Source: CAZKCI01 sp964584165
Lineage (GTDB): Bacteria > Auribacterota > Erginobacteria > Erginobacterales > CAZKCI01
Assembly (NCBI GenBank): GCA_964584165.1
Contig: CAZOYW010000011.1
Coordinates: 20,910 to 84,909, forward strand
Reading direction: 5' to 3'
DNA length: 64,000 bases
The position numbers were made by a program, and so were the translations under genes. Numbering within the stretch: position 1 is the first letter of the stretch; each line of letters starts with the position of its first letter. Below, piece by piece: positions 52,191 through 60,330 of the stretch. The notes below the pieces were generated by a model, which did not search any database, was not told where the DNA came from, and saw nothing but the letters and a program-made list of their open reading frames with translations.

Positions 52191-53681
52191 TCAGTTCTTC
52201 TTATCGTCCTGCCGCGCCCCCGTCGCCGTGATCTCGGGCCTCGACTTCTTGTACTCGATCAAGAGCTCCGAGAGCTTCTGCACGTCGCCCTTGATCTCCT
52301 CCTCGTCCACGTGCGGGTAGCGGTAGTCGGCCTTCAGGACCTTTCCGTTCGCGATCACCCAGCGGACCTCGGAGCCGTCGGAGGCCCAGATCAGGTTCTC
52401 CACCACGTTGTCCGCGCGGGTGGGGGTGAGGTTGGGGAGCGAGAGGTCGACGACGATCACGTCGGCGTCCTTCCCCGGCTCGAGCGAACCGGTATTCAGG
52501 CGGAGCATCTTGGCCGGGACCACCGTCACCATCTCCAGGACCTGCTGGGCCGGGAGGACGCGGGCGTTCCGGGTGAAAGCCTTCTGATACTGGGAGGCGA
52601 GCCGGGCCGCGGAGAGCATGTTCTGGTTGTCGGCCGAGCCGGAGCCGTCGGTGGAGATGGCGACCGGGATCCCCTTCTCCAGCATCTCCAGCACCGGGGG
52701 CATCCCGGATCCGAGGATGGTGTTGGCGAGCGGGTTGTGGACGACGTTGGTCCCGGTGTCCCTCAGGATCGCCAGGTCCACCGGCGTGTTGTTCACCTGG
52801 TGGGCGAGGATGGCGCTGCGGTCGAGGAGGCCCACCCGGTGGAAGTAGGCGACCGGGCTGCAGAGGTACTTCTCGTAGAACCAGGCGGTCGTCTTCGGCT
52901 CCTCGGAGGAGTGGATGTGGATCAGGGTGTCGTGCTCCTGCGACCACTGCTTCAGCGCCCGGAGCATCTCCGGCGAGTTGGAGAAGTCCTGGTCGGGGCC
53001 GGGGATGATCCAGACCCGCTCCCGGTCCTTGTATTCCTCGTAGTACTCGTCGAGCCGTTTCAGGGCCTGCGCGGGCGTGTCCAGGATGCGGGGGTCGTAG
53101 TTCTGGTCCTGCCCCCCGACCGCGATGATCACCTTCGTCCCCATCCGGGTGTTGGCGTCGACCAGGTCCGAGGCGTTGTACTTGTTGAAGTTGCAGTGGT
53201 GGCTAAGGGCCGAGGTGATGCCGTAGTGGACGTCGTCCAGGCGGGCCTTCAGGTAGGTGACGTAGTGGGGGTACTTCCCGAGCTTCTTCCTCAGCCACTC
53301 CTTCTTCTCGTTGAGGAAGCCGGCGAAGACGTTGATCGCGTGGTCGAGCCATTCGGTCAGGGGCTCGTCCTTGGCGATCCCGATCACCGGGGACTCGTGG
53401 TCGTGGCCGTGGGCCTTGACGAATCCGGGGAGCATGACCGCGTTGAGGCGGGGGATGTTCTCCTCGACGAGATCCCTCCCTTTCGGGAGCCCGATCACCT
53501 GGAGCTCGCTCCCGTGGTTCTGGACGATCCTCCGGCCGATGGCGGGGGTGTATCGGCCCGCCTCCTTGATCAGGACCCCCTCGATCAGGACGTAGCCGTC
53601 CTCGAGGCGGGTCTTCCGGCCCAGTTTCTCGCTCAGGGGGAGCATCAGGCGGGAGCGGATAAGCTTGTATTTCTTGTCCAT
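52191..53681 (-). CDS. Amidohydrolase family protein (cytosine/adenosine deaminase-like)
   Basis: 496 residues. Metal-dependent amidohydrolase barrel: 'PGFVKAHGHDHE' (HxH metal ligands), 'LIHIHSSEEPKTTAWF' (third His), 'RSAILAHQVNN' (fourth His), 'VVHNPLANTILGSGMPPVLEMLEKGIPVAISTDGSGSADN' (metal Asp), and the C-terminal 'GSLEPGKDADVIVVDL'. The HNP...STDG pattern resembles the TrzA/MtaD/SAH-deaminase subgroup, where HNP is usually preceded by a Ser/Cys-containing loop. The actual substrate is unknown. A polar Lys/Asp-rich tail (TGARQDDKKN) ends it. Start ATG 53681; terminator at 52061-52082. Confidence 0.86.
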   Translation of the reverse strand: MDKKYKLIRSRLMLPLSEKLGRKTRLEDGYVLIEGVLIKEAGRYTPAIGRRIVQNHGSELQVIGLPKGRDLVEENIPRLNAVMLPGFVKAHGHDHESPVIGIAKDEPLTEWLDHAINVFAGFLNEKKEWLRKKLGKYPHYVTYLKARLDDVHYGITSALSHHCNFNKYNASDLVDANTRMGTKVIIAVGGQDQNYDPRILDTPAQALKRLDEYYEEYKDRERVWIIPGPDQDFSNSPEMLRALKQWSQEHDTLIHIHSSEEPKTTAWFYEKYLCSPVAYFHRVGLLDRSAILAHQVNNTPVDLAILRDTGTNVVHNPLANTILGSGMPPVLEMLEKGIPVAISTDGSGSADNQNMLSAARLASQYQKAFTRNARVLPAQQVLEMVTVVPAKMLRLNTGSLEPGKDADVIVVDLSLPNLTPTRADNVVENLIWASDGSEVRWVIANGKVLKADYRYPHVDEEEIKGDVQKLSELLIEYKKSRPEITATGARQDDKKN

Positions 53682-53762
53682 CGTATTCCTCCCGCGTCCG
53701 CCGCCGCGTCATGCGGGACGGACGCAGGAGGATGATAGTACCCTCCTCCCCCCCTGACAACC

Positions 53763-53995
53763 GGAATTGCGCGGGGCCTCCGACTCGTCCAACTCGTCCG
53801 ACCGGTCCGATCGGTCAGAACGGTCCGACTCTTCCGACTCATTCCGATTGCCGCCCGGTCGGACGGACGCTATGATCTGTCTGGCAGACGCCCGCGTCTT
53901 CCTGGCCGCCCAACGCTCTCATCATGGGGACCGCTGGCGAGCCTCGGCCTCCGGCCGGACGGGTCCGACTCGTCCGACCGGTCGGACCGGCCAGG
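53763..53995. repeat. 9-bp micro-tandem repeats (TCCGACTCG family), two tracts
   Basis: 53777-53845 is built of TCCGACTCG, TCCAACTCG, TCCGACCGG, TCCGATCGG, TCAGAACGG units; a second tract (about 53958-53992) repeats TCCGACTCG and TCCGACCGG. Together they fill most of the gap between the amidohydrolase and the YjbQ-like gene; no gene seen in 53682-54028. Confidence 0.87.
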
Positions 53996-54028
53996 GGGCG
54001 GACGGCCAGCGACCCGACGGAGAACGCG

Positions 54029-54445
54029 ATGAAATCCCTGACCAGACACCTCTGGTTCCAGCTTCCGACCCGGCGGGGCTTTGTCAACATCACCGGGGAA
54101 GTCGAAGAGCTGGTGCGGGAGAGCGGGGTCCGCGAGGGGCTCTGCCTCGTCAACGCCATGCACATCACCGCCTCGGTCTTCGTCAACGACGACGAGAGCG
54201 GCCTCCACGCGGACTTCGAGGAGTGGCTGGAGAAGCTCGCCCCGGAGAAGCCCCACTCCCGCTACCGGCACAACGCCGGGGAGGACAACGCCGACGCCCA
54301 CCTGAAGCGGACGATCATGGGGCGGGAGGTGGTGGTGGCGATCAGCGGGGGGAAGCTGGACTTCGGGCCCTGGGAGAGGATCTTCTACGGCGAGTTCGAC
54401 GGGATGAGGCGCAAGCGCGTGCTGGTCAAGATCATCGGCGAATAA
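54029..54445 (+). CDS. YjbQ/UPF0047 family protein
   Basis: 138 residues. The UPF0047 fold is clear: 'FQLPTRRGFVNITGEVEELVRESGVREGLCLVNAMHITASVFVNDDESGLHADFEEWLEKLAP', 'YRHNAGEDNADAHLKRTIMGREVVVAISGGKLDFGPWERIFYGEFDG'. The metal-site His/Asp residues (MHITAS, the H of NADAHLKR) are present. E. coli YjbQ has weak thiamine phosphate synthase activity; the physiological role is unknown. ATG 54029 chosen, matching the family start; upstream reading enters repeat DNA. Confidence 0.92.
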   Translation: MKSLTRHLWFQLPTRRGFVNITGEVEELVRESGVREGLCLVNAMHITASVFVNDDESGLHADFEEWLEKLAPEKPHSRYRHNAGEDNADAHLKRTIMGREVVVAISGGKLDFGPWERIFYGEFDGMRRKRVLVKIIGE

Positions 54446-54478
54446 CCACGAATCGGCCCCGGCGTGGCCCGACATAAT

Positions 54479-54668
54479 GCAACTACGAATTTCGCGAATT
54501 ACGCGAATTGGGCCCGACTTGGCTCGCTAATGCTGTCTCCGAGTTGACACGAATTTTCACGAATTGGAACAAGCCAGCCCTAATTCGTGTCCTTTGCTCC
54601 AACTCGTGGATATCAGTCGCGAGTCGTAGCCGAGCTGAATTCGCGCAATTCGCGAAATTCGCAGTTAA
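54479..54668. repeat. 9-bp micro-tandem repeats (AATTCGCGN family)
   Basis: ACTACGAATTTCGCGAATTA-type units at 54481-54510, AATTTTCACGAATT near 54548-54566, and AATTCGCGCAATTCGCGAAA at 54639-54658. The last tract touches the 3' end of the FAD oxidase gene. Confidence 0.85.
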
Positions 54669-55783
54669 ATCAGTTCTTTAGCCAGGCCGGCGACCTGGCG
54701 GGCGATGGCGGGGGCGGCGGTGAGCCCCGGCGACTCGATCCCGATCAGATCGATCAGGCCGGGAAGGCCGCGGTCGGACTCCTCCTGGATGACGAAGTCC
54801 CTCTCCGGCTCTCCCTTCCGGAAGAGCTTGGGCCGGATCCCGGACATGTCGGGGACGAGATCCTCCTCCTTGAGCCAGGGGAGATAGCCCCTGGCCTTGG
54901 CGAAGAACTCGGCGCGGTGGGACTCGTCGACGTCGTAGCCGAGGGAGTCGACGTAGAAGGCATTGGGGCCGATCTTCATCCCCCCGCCCAGGTCGATCAC
55001 GGTGTGGAGGCCGAGGCTGATCTCGGTGGGGGGAGGATAGACCAGGCGCCGGGGGACTTTCGCCCCCGCCCCGGCGACCCGGAAGTATTCGCCTTTGCAG
55101 GGGTGGATGGCGTAGCCGGCGGAGGCGGTGTCGATCCCCGCGAGCCGCGCCACCGCCTCCGCCCCCAAACCCGCGGCGTTGATCACCAGGCGGCTCAGGA
55201 AGTCGTAGCTCGCGCCGTCCGGCTCGCGGATCCCCACCCGGTAGCCCTCCGCCGTTTTCTCGAGGGAGACGGCCTCGCAGTTATAGGCGAAAGTCGCCCC
55301 GGACGAGGCGCGGTGCTCGAGATGGGCCATCAGGCGGTGGCTGTCGATGATCCCGGTCTCCGGCGAGAGGAGGCCGCCGCGGGCGAATACGTGGGGCTCG
55401 AGGCGATGGACCTCTTCCCGGGAGACCAGGCGGAGCCCCTCGACGCCGTTCTCCTCCCCCTTCCGCTGCAGCCTCTCCAGGACGGGGAGATGGGACTCCT
55501 CCACCGCGATGATCAGCTTCCCCACCTTCCGGTGGGGGATCCCCTCCCGCCCGCAGATCTCGTAGAGGCGGCGCCGACCCTCGACGCAGAGGCGGGCCCG
55601 GACGGAGCCCTTCGGGTAGTAGATCCCGGCGTGGATGACCTCGCTGTTTCGGCTCGAGGTCTCCCGCCCGAAACGGTCGTGGCGCTCGACCACGACGATC
55701 TCCTTCCCGGACGCGGCGAGCTCGGCGGCGATCGCCAGGCCGACCACGCCGGCCCCGATGATCGTGATGTCGGTGGTGTCCAT
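54665..55783 (-). CDS. FAD-dependent oxidase, L-2-hydroxyglutarate oxidase (LhgO)-like
   Basis: 372 residues. N-terminal Rossmann 'DITIIGAGVVGLAIAAELAASGKEIVVVERHDRFGRETSSRNSEVIHAGIYY', where the 'SSRNSEVIHAG' segment is a hallmark of LhgO-like DAO-family enzymes. Further motifs: 'SPETGIIDSHRLMAHLEHRA', 'LVINAAGLGAEAVA', 'HPCKGEYFRV', 'LVYPPP...GLGLHTVIDLGG'-like block, and 'FVIQEESDRGLPGLIDLIGIESPGLTAAPAIA'. It probably oxidises a 2-hydroxyacid. ATG 55783 is chosen because an upstream extension covers a hairpin (55806-55827, GCGCGGACAT arms). Confidence 0.87.
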   Translation of the reverse strand: MDTTDITIIGAGVVGLAIAAELAASGKEIVVVERHDRFGRETSSRNSEVIHAGIYYPKGSVRARLCVEGRRRLYEICGREGIPHRKVGKLIIAVEESHLPVLERLQRKGEENGVEGLRLVSREEVHRLEPHVFARGGLLSPETGIIDSHRLMAHLEHRASSGATFAYNCEAVSLEKTAEGYRVGIREPDGASYDFLSRLVINAAGLGAEAVARLAGIDTASAGYAIHPCKGEYFRVAGAGAKVPRRLVYPPPTEISLGLHTVIDLGGGMKIGPNAFYVDSLGYDVDESHRAEFFAKARGYLPWLKEEDLVPDMSGIRPKLFRKGEPERDFVIQEESDRGLPGLIDLIGIESPGLTAAPAIARQVAGLAKELI

Positions 55784-55926
55784 AGATAGGCGACCGGGGC
55801 CCGCCGCGCGGACATGAATGTCCGCGCCTACGTTCCCCGGCCGGCGGACCCGGCGTTCGTAGCCGCGAGCCGGGGTTGGTATAATAACGGCCAACCAGGG
55901 GAGGCGAAACTCTAAAATTTGCCGCC

Positions 55927-57042
55927 ATGAGATCGAACCGCCACCGCGCCCTTGCCTTGTCCCTCTGGCTCCTCGCCGTCCTTCTCCTCCTCGGCGGCTT
56001 CGAGCTCTACCTCCGCCTCTCCCGGACCCGGGTGGTCCGCCCGGGCGCGGGGCGGCTCGCCGCCACGGCGGTAGGCGACGCCGAAGCCTTCATCGAGTAC
56101 ACGCCGCGGGGGCGGCGGCTGATCCCCGGCTCCCGGGTCCTCATCAAAAACCACCGCATCTCCGGCCAGGACGTCCTGATGGAAGTGAACTCCCTTGGCT
56201 TCCGCGACGCCGAACTCCCGGAGGAGAAGGGCCCGGACGAGTTCCGCGTCCTCGTCCTGGGCGACTCGATCACCTGGGAGGACTACCTCCCCCGGGAGGA
56301 GACCTGGGTCGAGATCGCCGAAAGCCGGCTCCGGGAGGACTTCCCCTCCCGCCGGGTCTCGGTGGTCAACGGCGGGGTGGGGGACGTCGGCCTGAAGGAG
56401 GAGATCGACATCCTGGAGGAGCGGGGGCTCAAGGCCCATCCGGACTTGGTCGTCGTGGCTTTCTACCTCAACGACAGCCGCCCGCCCTGGGGCTTCGCGG
56501 GCGAGCTCGGCGCCCGGGGCTGGCTCCGCCGCCACAGCCTCCTCGCCGACACGATCTACGCGAACCTGAAGCTCCGCCGCTTCGTCCGGGAGCAGGGCGA
56601 GGAGCGCCTGGGCTGGACCGCGGAGATGGGCGACCTCTCCTGGATGAACGACCCCGGGCGTTTCCTCCGCCTGGCCGCGCGGGCCCGCTTCGACTGGGGA
56701 GCCGCCTGGGACGAAGGCTCCTGGGCGGCGGTGGATCGGGAGCTCGACCGCCTGAAAGCCCTCTCCGGGAGACACGGCTTCCGGGCCGCGATCGTGGCCT
56801 TCCCCAACGCCTTTCAGGTCTACGCCTCTTTCCGGGAAGACCGGCCCCAGCGGAAGCTGCGCGAGCTTGCCGCCAAACGCGGTTTCCCCTTCCTCGATCT
56901 CCTCCCCGCGCTCCGCGAGTTTCATATGGAGGGAAAGGGGACCTACTTCGACTGGTGCCATCCCACCGCCAAGACTAGCCGCGAGATCGGCCGGCTTCTT
57001 TCCTCTTTCATCGTAAGAACGATAAAAGAGGAAAGAAGCTGA
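55927..57042 (+). CDS. Membrane-anchored SGNH/GDSL hydrolase
   Basis: 371 residues. An N-terminal signal anchor (about 8-28) precedes an SGNH domain: block I 'VLVLGDSITWEDY' (catalytic Ser), block II-like 'VVNGGVGDVGLKEE', block III 'VVAFYLNDSR' (Asn), and block V 'TYFDWCHPTAKT' (Asp and His; Cys replaces the usual xxH residue). Likely an O-acyl esterase acting on surface glycans or peptidoglycan. The last 14 codons form the left arm and loop of a 21-bp hairpin, so the C-terminus (SSFIVRTIKEERS) is shaped by an inverted repeat. Confidence 0.86.
   Translation: MRSNRHRALALSLWLLAVLLLLGGFELYLRLSRTRVVRPGAGRLAATAVGDAEAFIEYTPRGRRLIPGSRVLIKNHRISGQDVLMEVNSLGFRDAELPEEKGPDEFRVLVLGDSITWEDYLPREETWVEIAESRLREDFPSRRVSVVNGGVGDVGLKEEIDILEERGLKAHPDLVVVAFYLNDSRPPWGFAGELGARGWLRRHSLLADTIYANLKLRRFVREQGEERLGWTAEMGDLSWMNDPGRFLRLAARARFDWGAAWDEGSWAAVDRELDRLKALSGRHGFRAAIVAFPNAFQVYASFREDRPQRKLRELAAKRGFPFLDLLPALREFHMEGKGTYFDWCHPTAKTSREIGRLLSSFIVRTIKEERS
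56994..57039. terminator. 21-bp hairpin inside the end of the SGNH gene
   Basis: Arms 56994-57014 and 57019-57039 pair with one mismatch around an AAGA loop; the TGA stop (57040-57042) follows immediately. The AT-rich stem lacks a downstream U-run. Confidence 0.65.
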
Positions 57043-57105
57043 AATCGACGATCCTGCGCTGCCCAGAAATGGCGTATACTGAGGAGTAATCGTTGGATCC
57101 GGGTC

Positions 57106-57132
57106 TATAAAAATTCCGAAGGAATTTTTATA
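57106..57132 (+). promoter_or_regulatory. AT-rich hairpin overlapping the polX ribosome binding site and start
   Basis: Perfect 12-bp stem TATAAAAATTCC (57106-57117) with GGAATTTTTATA (57121-57132) and a GAA loop. The AAGGAA ribosome binding site is in loop and stem, and the A of the ATG is the last paired base. Same design as at 42843 and 46826. Confidence 0.72.
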
Positions 57133-58853
57133 TGGAAAACGAGACGATCGCCCGCTGTTTCGAGGAGATCGCCGATATCCTCGACATCCAGGGTGAGAAC
57201 CCCTTCCGCGTCCGCTCCTACCGGAACGCCGCCCGGACCATCGCGGACCTCCCCGAGAACGTGGCCGAGATCGCCAAGGCGGGGGGCGACCTCACCCGCT
57301 TCCCGGGGATCGGAACCTCGATCGCCGAGAAGATCTCCGAGCTCGCCCGGACCGGACGGCTCAACTTCCTCGAAGAGCTGAAGAACAAGCTTCCCCCCGG
57401 CCTTCCCGAGCTCCTCCGGATCGAGGGGCTGGGCCCGAAGAAGGTCAAGCTTTTCCACGACCGCCTCGGGATCGAAGCGCTCGACCAGCTCGAGGCCGCC
57501 GCCCGCGAGCACAAGCTCCGCGACCTTCCGGGGATGGGCGCCAAGAGCGAGGAGAAGATTCTCCGCGCGATCGCGGCCTACCGGCCGGGGGCGGCGCGCA
57601 CCCGCCTGGACGTCGGCTTCACCTACGCCGAGTCCATCGTCGGCCGTCTCCAGGGCGTCCCCGGAGTGAAGCAGCTCGTCCCGGCCGGCTCCCTGCGGCG
57701 GCGGCGGGAGACGATCGGCGACCTGGACATCCTCGCCATCTCCTCGGACGGCGGCCCCCTGATGGAGGCCTTCGCCGGCTACGACGGGGCCGAGGCGGTG
57801 ATCTCGCGGGGTCCGACCAAGTCGAGCCTCCGCCTCCGCGGCGGCCTCCAGGTGGACCTCCGCGTCCTCGAGGAGAAATCCTTCGGGGCCGCCCTCCTTT
57901 ACTTCACCGGGTCGAAGGACCACAACATCGCCCTGCGCCGCCGGGCGCAGGAGAGGGGTCTCAAGGTCAGCGAGTACGGGATCTTCCGGGCCGGGGAGGA
58001 GGGGAAACCCCTGGCCGGGAAGACGGAGGAGGAGTGCTACCGCCTCCTCGGGCTCGACTGGATCCCTCCGGAGCTCCGCGAGAACCGGGGCGAGATCGAG
58101 GCCGCGGCGGCGGGGAAGCTCCCGGACCTGATCGAGCTCGCCGACGTCCGGGGCGACCTCCACGCCCACACCACCGCCACCGACGGGAAGAACTCCATCG
58201 CCGAGATGGCGGCGGGCGCGCAGGCGCAGGGCTACGAGTACCTCGCCCTCACCGACCACACTCGGGCGGTCCGGGTGGCGGGCGGGCTCTCCGCGGCGGA
58301 GATGTCCCGCCACCTCCGGGCGATCGAGAAGGCCCGGGACGGGGCGAAGGGGATCGCGCTGCTCAAGGGCGCCGAGGTGGACATCCTCGCCGACGGCCGG
58401 CTCGATCTCCCCGACGCGGTCCTCGACGAATGCGACGTGGTCGTCGCCTCCGTCCACTCCCGCTTCAGCCTGCCCGAGAAGGAGATGACGAAGCGGATCG
58501 TCTCCGCCCTGAAGAACCCCCGGGTGAACATCCTCGCCCACCCCACGGGGAGGCTCCTCCTCGAGCGGGAGCCCTACGCGGTGGACATCGAGGAGGTGAT
58601 CCGGGCGGCGGCGGGGGAAGGGGTGATCCTGGAGATCAACGCCCACCCCTCCCGTCTGGACTTGAACGACGTCCACGCCCGGATGGCCCGGGCGGCGGGG
58701 GCGAAGATCGTCATCAGCACGGACGCCCACTCCGTCGCGCAGTTCCCCCTGATGAGCTACGGCGTCTTCACCGCCCGGCGCGGCTGGCTCGCGAAGGGCG
58801 ACGTGGTCAACACCTACCCCCTGGCGAAACTCCGGGGGTTCTTGAAGCGTTGA
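57132..58853 (+). CDS. polX: DNA polymerase X with C-terminal PHP domain
   Basis: 573 residues. The N-terminal 8-kDa and helix-hairpin-helix region has 'NPFRVRSYRNAARTI', 'FPGIGTSIAEKI' and 'IEGLGPKKVKLF'. The family X palm has 'GSLRRRRETIGDLDIL' (two catalytic Asp) and 'LQVDLRV' (third Asp). The PHP domain keeps all metal-site motifs: 'DLHAHTTATDG', 'ALTDHT', 'GAEVDI', 'VVASVHSR', 'NILAHPTG', 'EINAHP' and 'STDAHS'. Bacterial PolX fills short gaps in base excision repair and the PHP part gives 3'-5' exonuclease and AP-endonuclease activity. Length agrees with Bacillus subtilis PolX (about 570). The start is fixed by the hairpin-borne AAGGAA site. Confidence 0.96.
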   Translation: MENETIARCFEEIADILDIQGENPFRVRSYRNAARTIADLPENVAEIAKAGGDLTRFPGIGTSIAEKISELARTGRLNFLEELKNKLPPGLPELLRIEGLGPKKVKLFHDRLGIEALDQLEAAAREHKLRDLPGMGAKSEEKILRAIAAYRPGAARTRLDVGFTYAESIVGRLQGVPGVKQLVPAGSLRRRRETIGDLDILAISSDGGPLMEAFAGYDGAEAVISRGPTKSSLRLRGGLQVDLRVLEEKSFGAALLYFTGSKDHNIALRRRAQERGLKVSEYGIFRAGEEGKPLAGKTEEECYRLLGLDWIPPELRENRGEIEAAAAGKLPDLIELADVRGDLHAHTTATDGKNSIAEMAAGAQAQGYEYLALTDHTRAVRVAGGLSAAEMSRHLRAIEKARDGAKGIALLKGAEVDILADGRLDLPDAVLDECDVVVASVHSRFSLPEKEMTKRIVSALKNPRVNILAHPTGRLLLEREPYAVDIEEVIRAAAGEGVILEINAHPSRLDLNDVHARMARAAGAKIVISTDAHSVAQFPLMSYGVFTARRGWLAKGDVVNTYPLAKLRGFLKR

Positions 58854-59060
58854 GCGGGCCGCTCTTCCCCGGCGTCCGATTCCGCTTGCGCCTCCACCCC
58901 GCCCTGTGCCACACTTTCTCAAAGCTTCCCGCGACACCCCCGCGGCGGGGCGTCCCCCCGCCGCTGACGCAATATCCCGGCGGCCGCCCAGGCCGCCCTC
59001 CCCACAAACCACGCCCGCGGCGGCGAAGCATCCGCCGCGGGAGAGCGCGAACGGACGGAC
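58854..59060. other. Intergenic region, nothing recognised
   Basis: GC-rich spacer between polX and the DHH gene. Two CGCGGCGG-type near-palindromic patches (about 58940 and 59020) are the only structure seen. Confidence 0.4.
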
Positions 59061-60107
59061 ATGACCGACGGGAACCAGGTGGGACGACTGCTCGAGGCGT
59101 GCCGGGGGATCCCCACCCTCCTCATCCTCACCCACAACCACCCCGACTCCGATTCACTGGCCAGCGCCTGGGCCCTGAAGCACCTCCTCGAGACCAAGGC
59201 CCAGGTCGCCTGCCTCATCGCCTACGGCGGGATCCTCGCCCGGGAGGAGAACCGCTACATGAACTCCCTCCTCAAGATCCGCGCGGTGCCCGTCCGGCCT
59301 TCCCATTTCCGGAAATTCCCGGGCACGGCCCTGGTCGACTGTCAGCCGGGGGCGGGGAACAACCTCTTCCCGGCGAACGCCGTCCCCCTGATCGTCATCG
59401 ATCACCATCCCAAGCTCCCCGCCACCCGCGCCCAGTTCCTGGAGATCGAGCCCGACGCCGGCTCGACCGCCACCATCCTGACCGAGTACCTGAGGGCGGC
59501 CGGGGTGGAGACGCCCCCCCCGCTGGCTACCGCCCTCTACTACGGGATCGTCTCCGAGACCCAGCACCTGGGGCGGGAGGTGACCCGGCGCGACATCGAG
59601 GCCGCCACCTTCCTCTTCCCCCTGGTTAAGCACCAGCTGATCTCCCGGATCGAGCACCCGCGCCGGGGGCGGGAGTTCTTCCAGCAGCTCCACCATGCCC
59701 TCGAGCAGGCCTTCACCTACAAGTCCTTCGTGGGCGCCCGCCTCCACCAGGTCAATCACCCCGGCTTCGTCGCCCAGTTCGCCGATCTCCTCCTCTCCCT
59801 GCGCCGCTCTACCTGGTGCCTGGTCTCCGGCCGCTACCGCGACACCCTCTACCTCTCGTTGCGCACCACCCGCTCCAACACCCGCGCCGGGCGGATGCTG
59901 CGCAAGGCGGTGGAGGGGAAAGGGTCCGCGGGGGGGCACGAGATGATCGCGGGCGCCCAGATCCCGCTCCGGGGGATGGCTCCGGACCAGCGGGAGACGA
60001 TCGAGGAGACGGTCTTCAAAAACCTGATGCGGTCGATCGGCCTCCCCGAGACGATCAACCCCACTCCGCTGGTGGATCTGCCGGCGATCTACGGCCAGAA
60101 AGGCTAG
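59061..60107 (+). CDS. DHH/DHHA1 family phosphoesterase (NrnA-like)
   Basis: 348 residues. Motif I 'LILTHNHPDSDSLASAWALK' (HNHPDSD), motif II 'ALVDCQPG', motif III 'LIVIDHHPK' (the DHH), 'DAGSTATILTEYL', and the C-terminal DHHA1 'GGHEMIAGAQI' substrate loop. This family degrades nanoRNA, pApA or 3'-phosphoadenosine phosphate. Motif II has Asp-Cys where many family members have Asp-Thr/Ser. It stands alone on the plus strand after polX. Confidence 0.9.
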   Translation: MTDGNQVGRLLEACRGIPTLLILTHNHPDSDSLASAWALKHLLETKAQVACLIAYGGILAREENRYMNSLLKIRAVPVRPSHFRKFPGTALVDCQPGAGNNLFPANAVPLIVIDHHPKLPATRAQFLEIEPDAGSTATILTEYLRAAGVETPPPLATALYYGIVSETQHLGREVTRRDIEAATFLFPLVKHQLISRIEHPRRGREFFQQLHHALEQAFTYKSFVGARLHQVNHPGFVAQFADLLLSLRRSTWCLVSGRYRDTLYLSLRTTRSNTRAGRMLRKAVEGKGSAGGHEMIAGAQIPLRGMAPDQRETIEETVFKNLMRSIGLPETINPTPLVDLPAIYGQKG

Positions 60108-60189
60108 TGGAAGCAGTTTGGCCGGAGAAAGGCCGGCCTTCCGGAAACGGGAGGGCGGACTGCCGAAAACGGGAGGCGGACTTTCCACA

Positions 60190-60225
60190 GGTCCTATAGG
60201 ACTTATAGGTCCTATAGGACCTATT
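60190..60225. repeat. 9-bp micro-tandem repeat (TATAGGACC family)
   Basis: Units GTCCTATAG, GACTTATAG, GTCCTATAG, GACCTATT, the same family as at 11559 and 12627, some 48 kb away. A TTGACT -35-like hexamer follows at 60235 but no convincing -10. Confidence 0.85.
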
Positions 60226-60330
60226 GATTTTCGGTTGACTTTGCCAGCGCTTTCCCATAGGCTTTATTCCATGTTTCCTGGTCAGCGCACAGCACCATCC
60301 ACCGCAACCCCCTTTCCTGAAGGAGCCCCC

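Noticed and set aside
52311..53735. 474-residue open frame antisense to the amidohydrolase, and similar long antisense frames
   Set aside because: Composition is extreme in Arg/Gly/Val/Asp/Pro with no domain, as expected for the shadow strand of high-GC genes.
60235..60268. Promoter for the SBBP-repeat gene
   Set aside because: TTGACT is good but no acceptable -10 lies at 16-18 bp (TAGGCT has three mismatches; TTTATT is 22 bp away).
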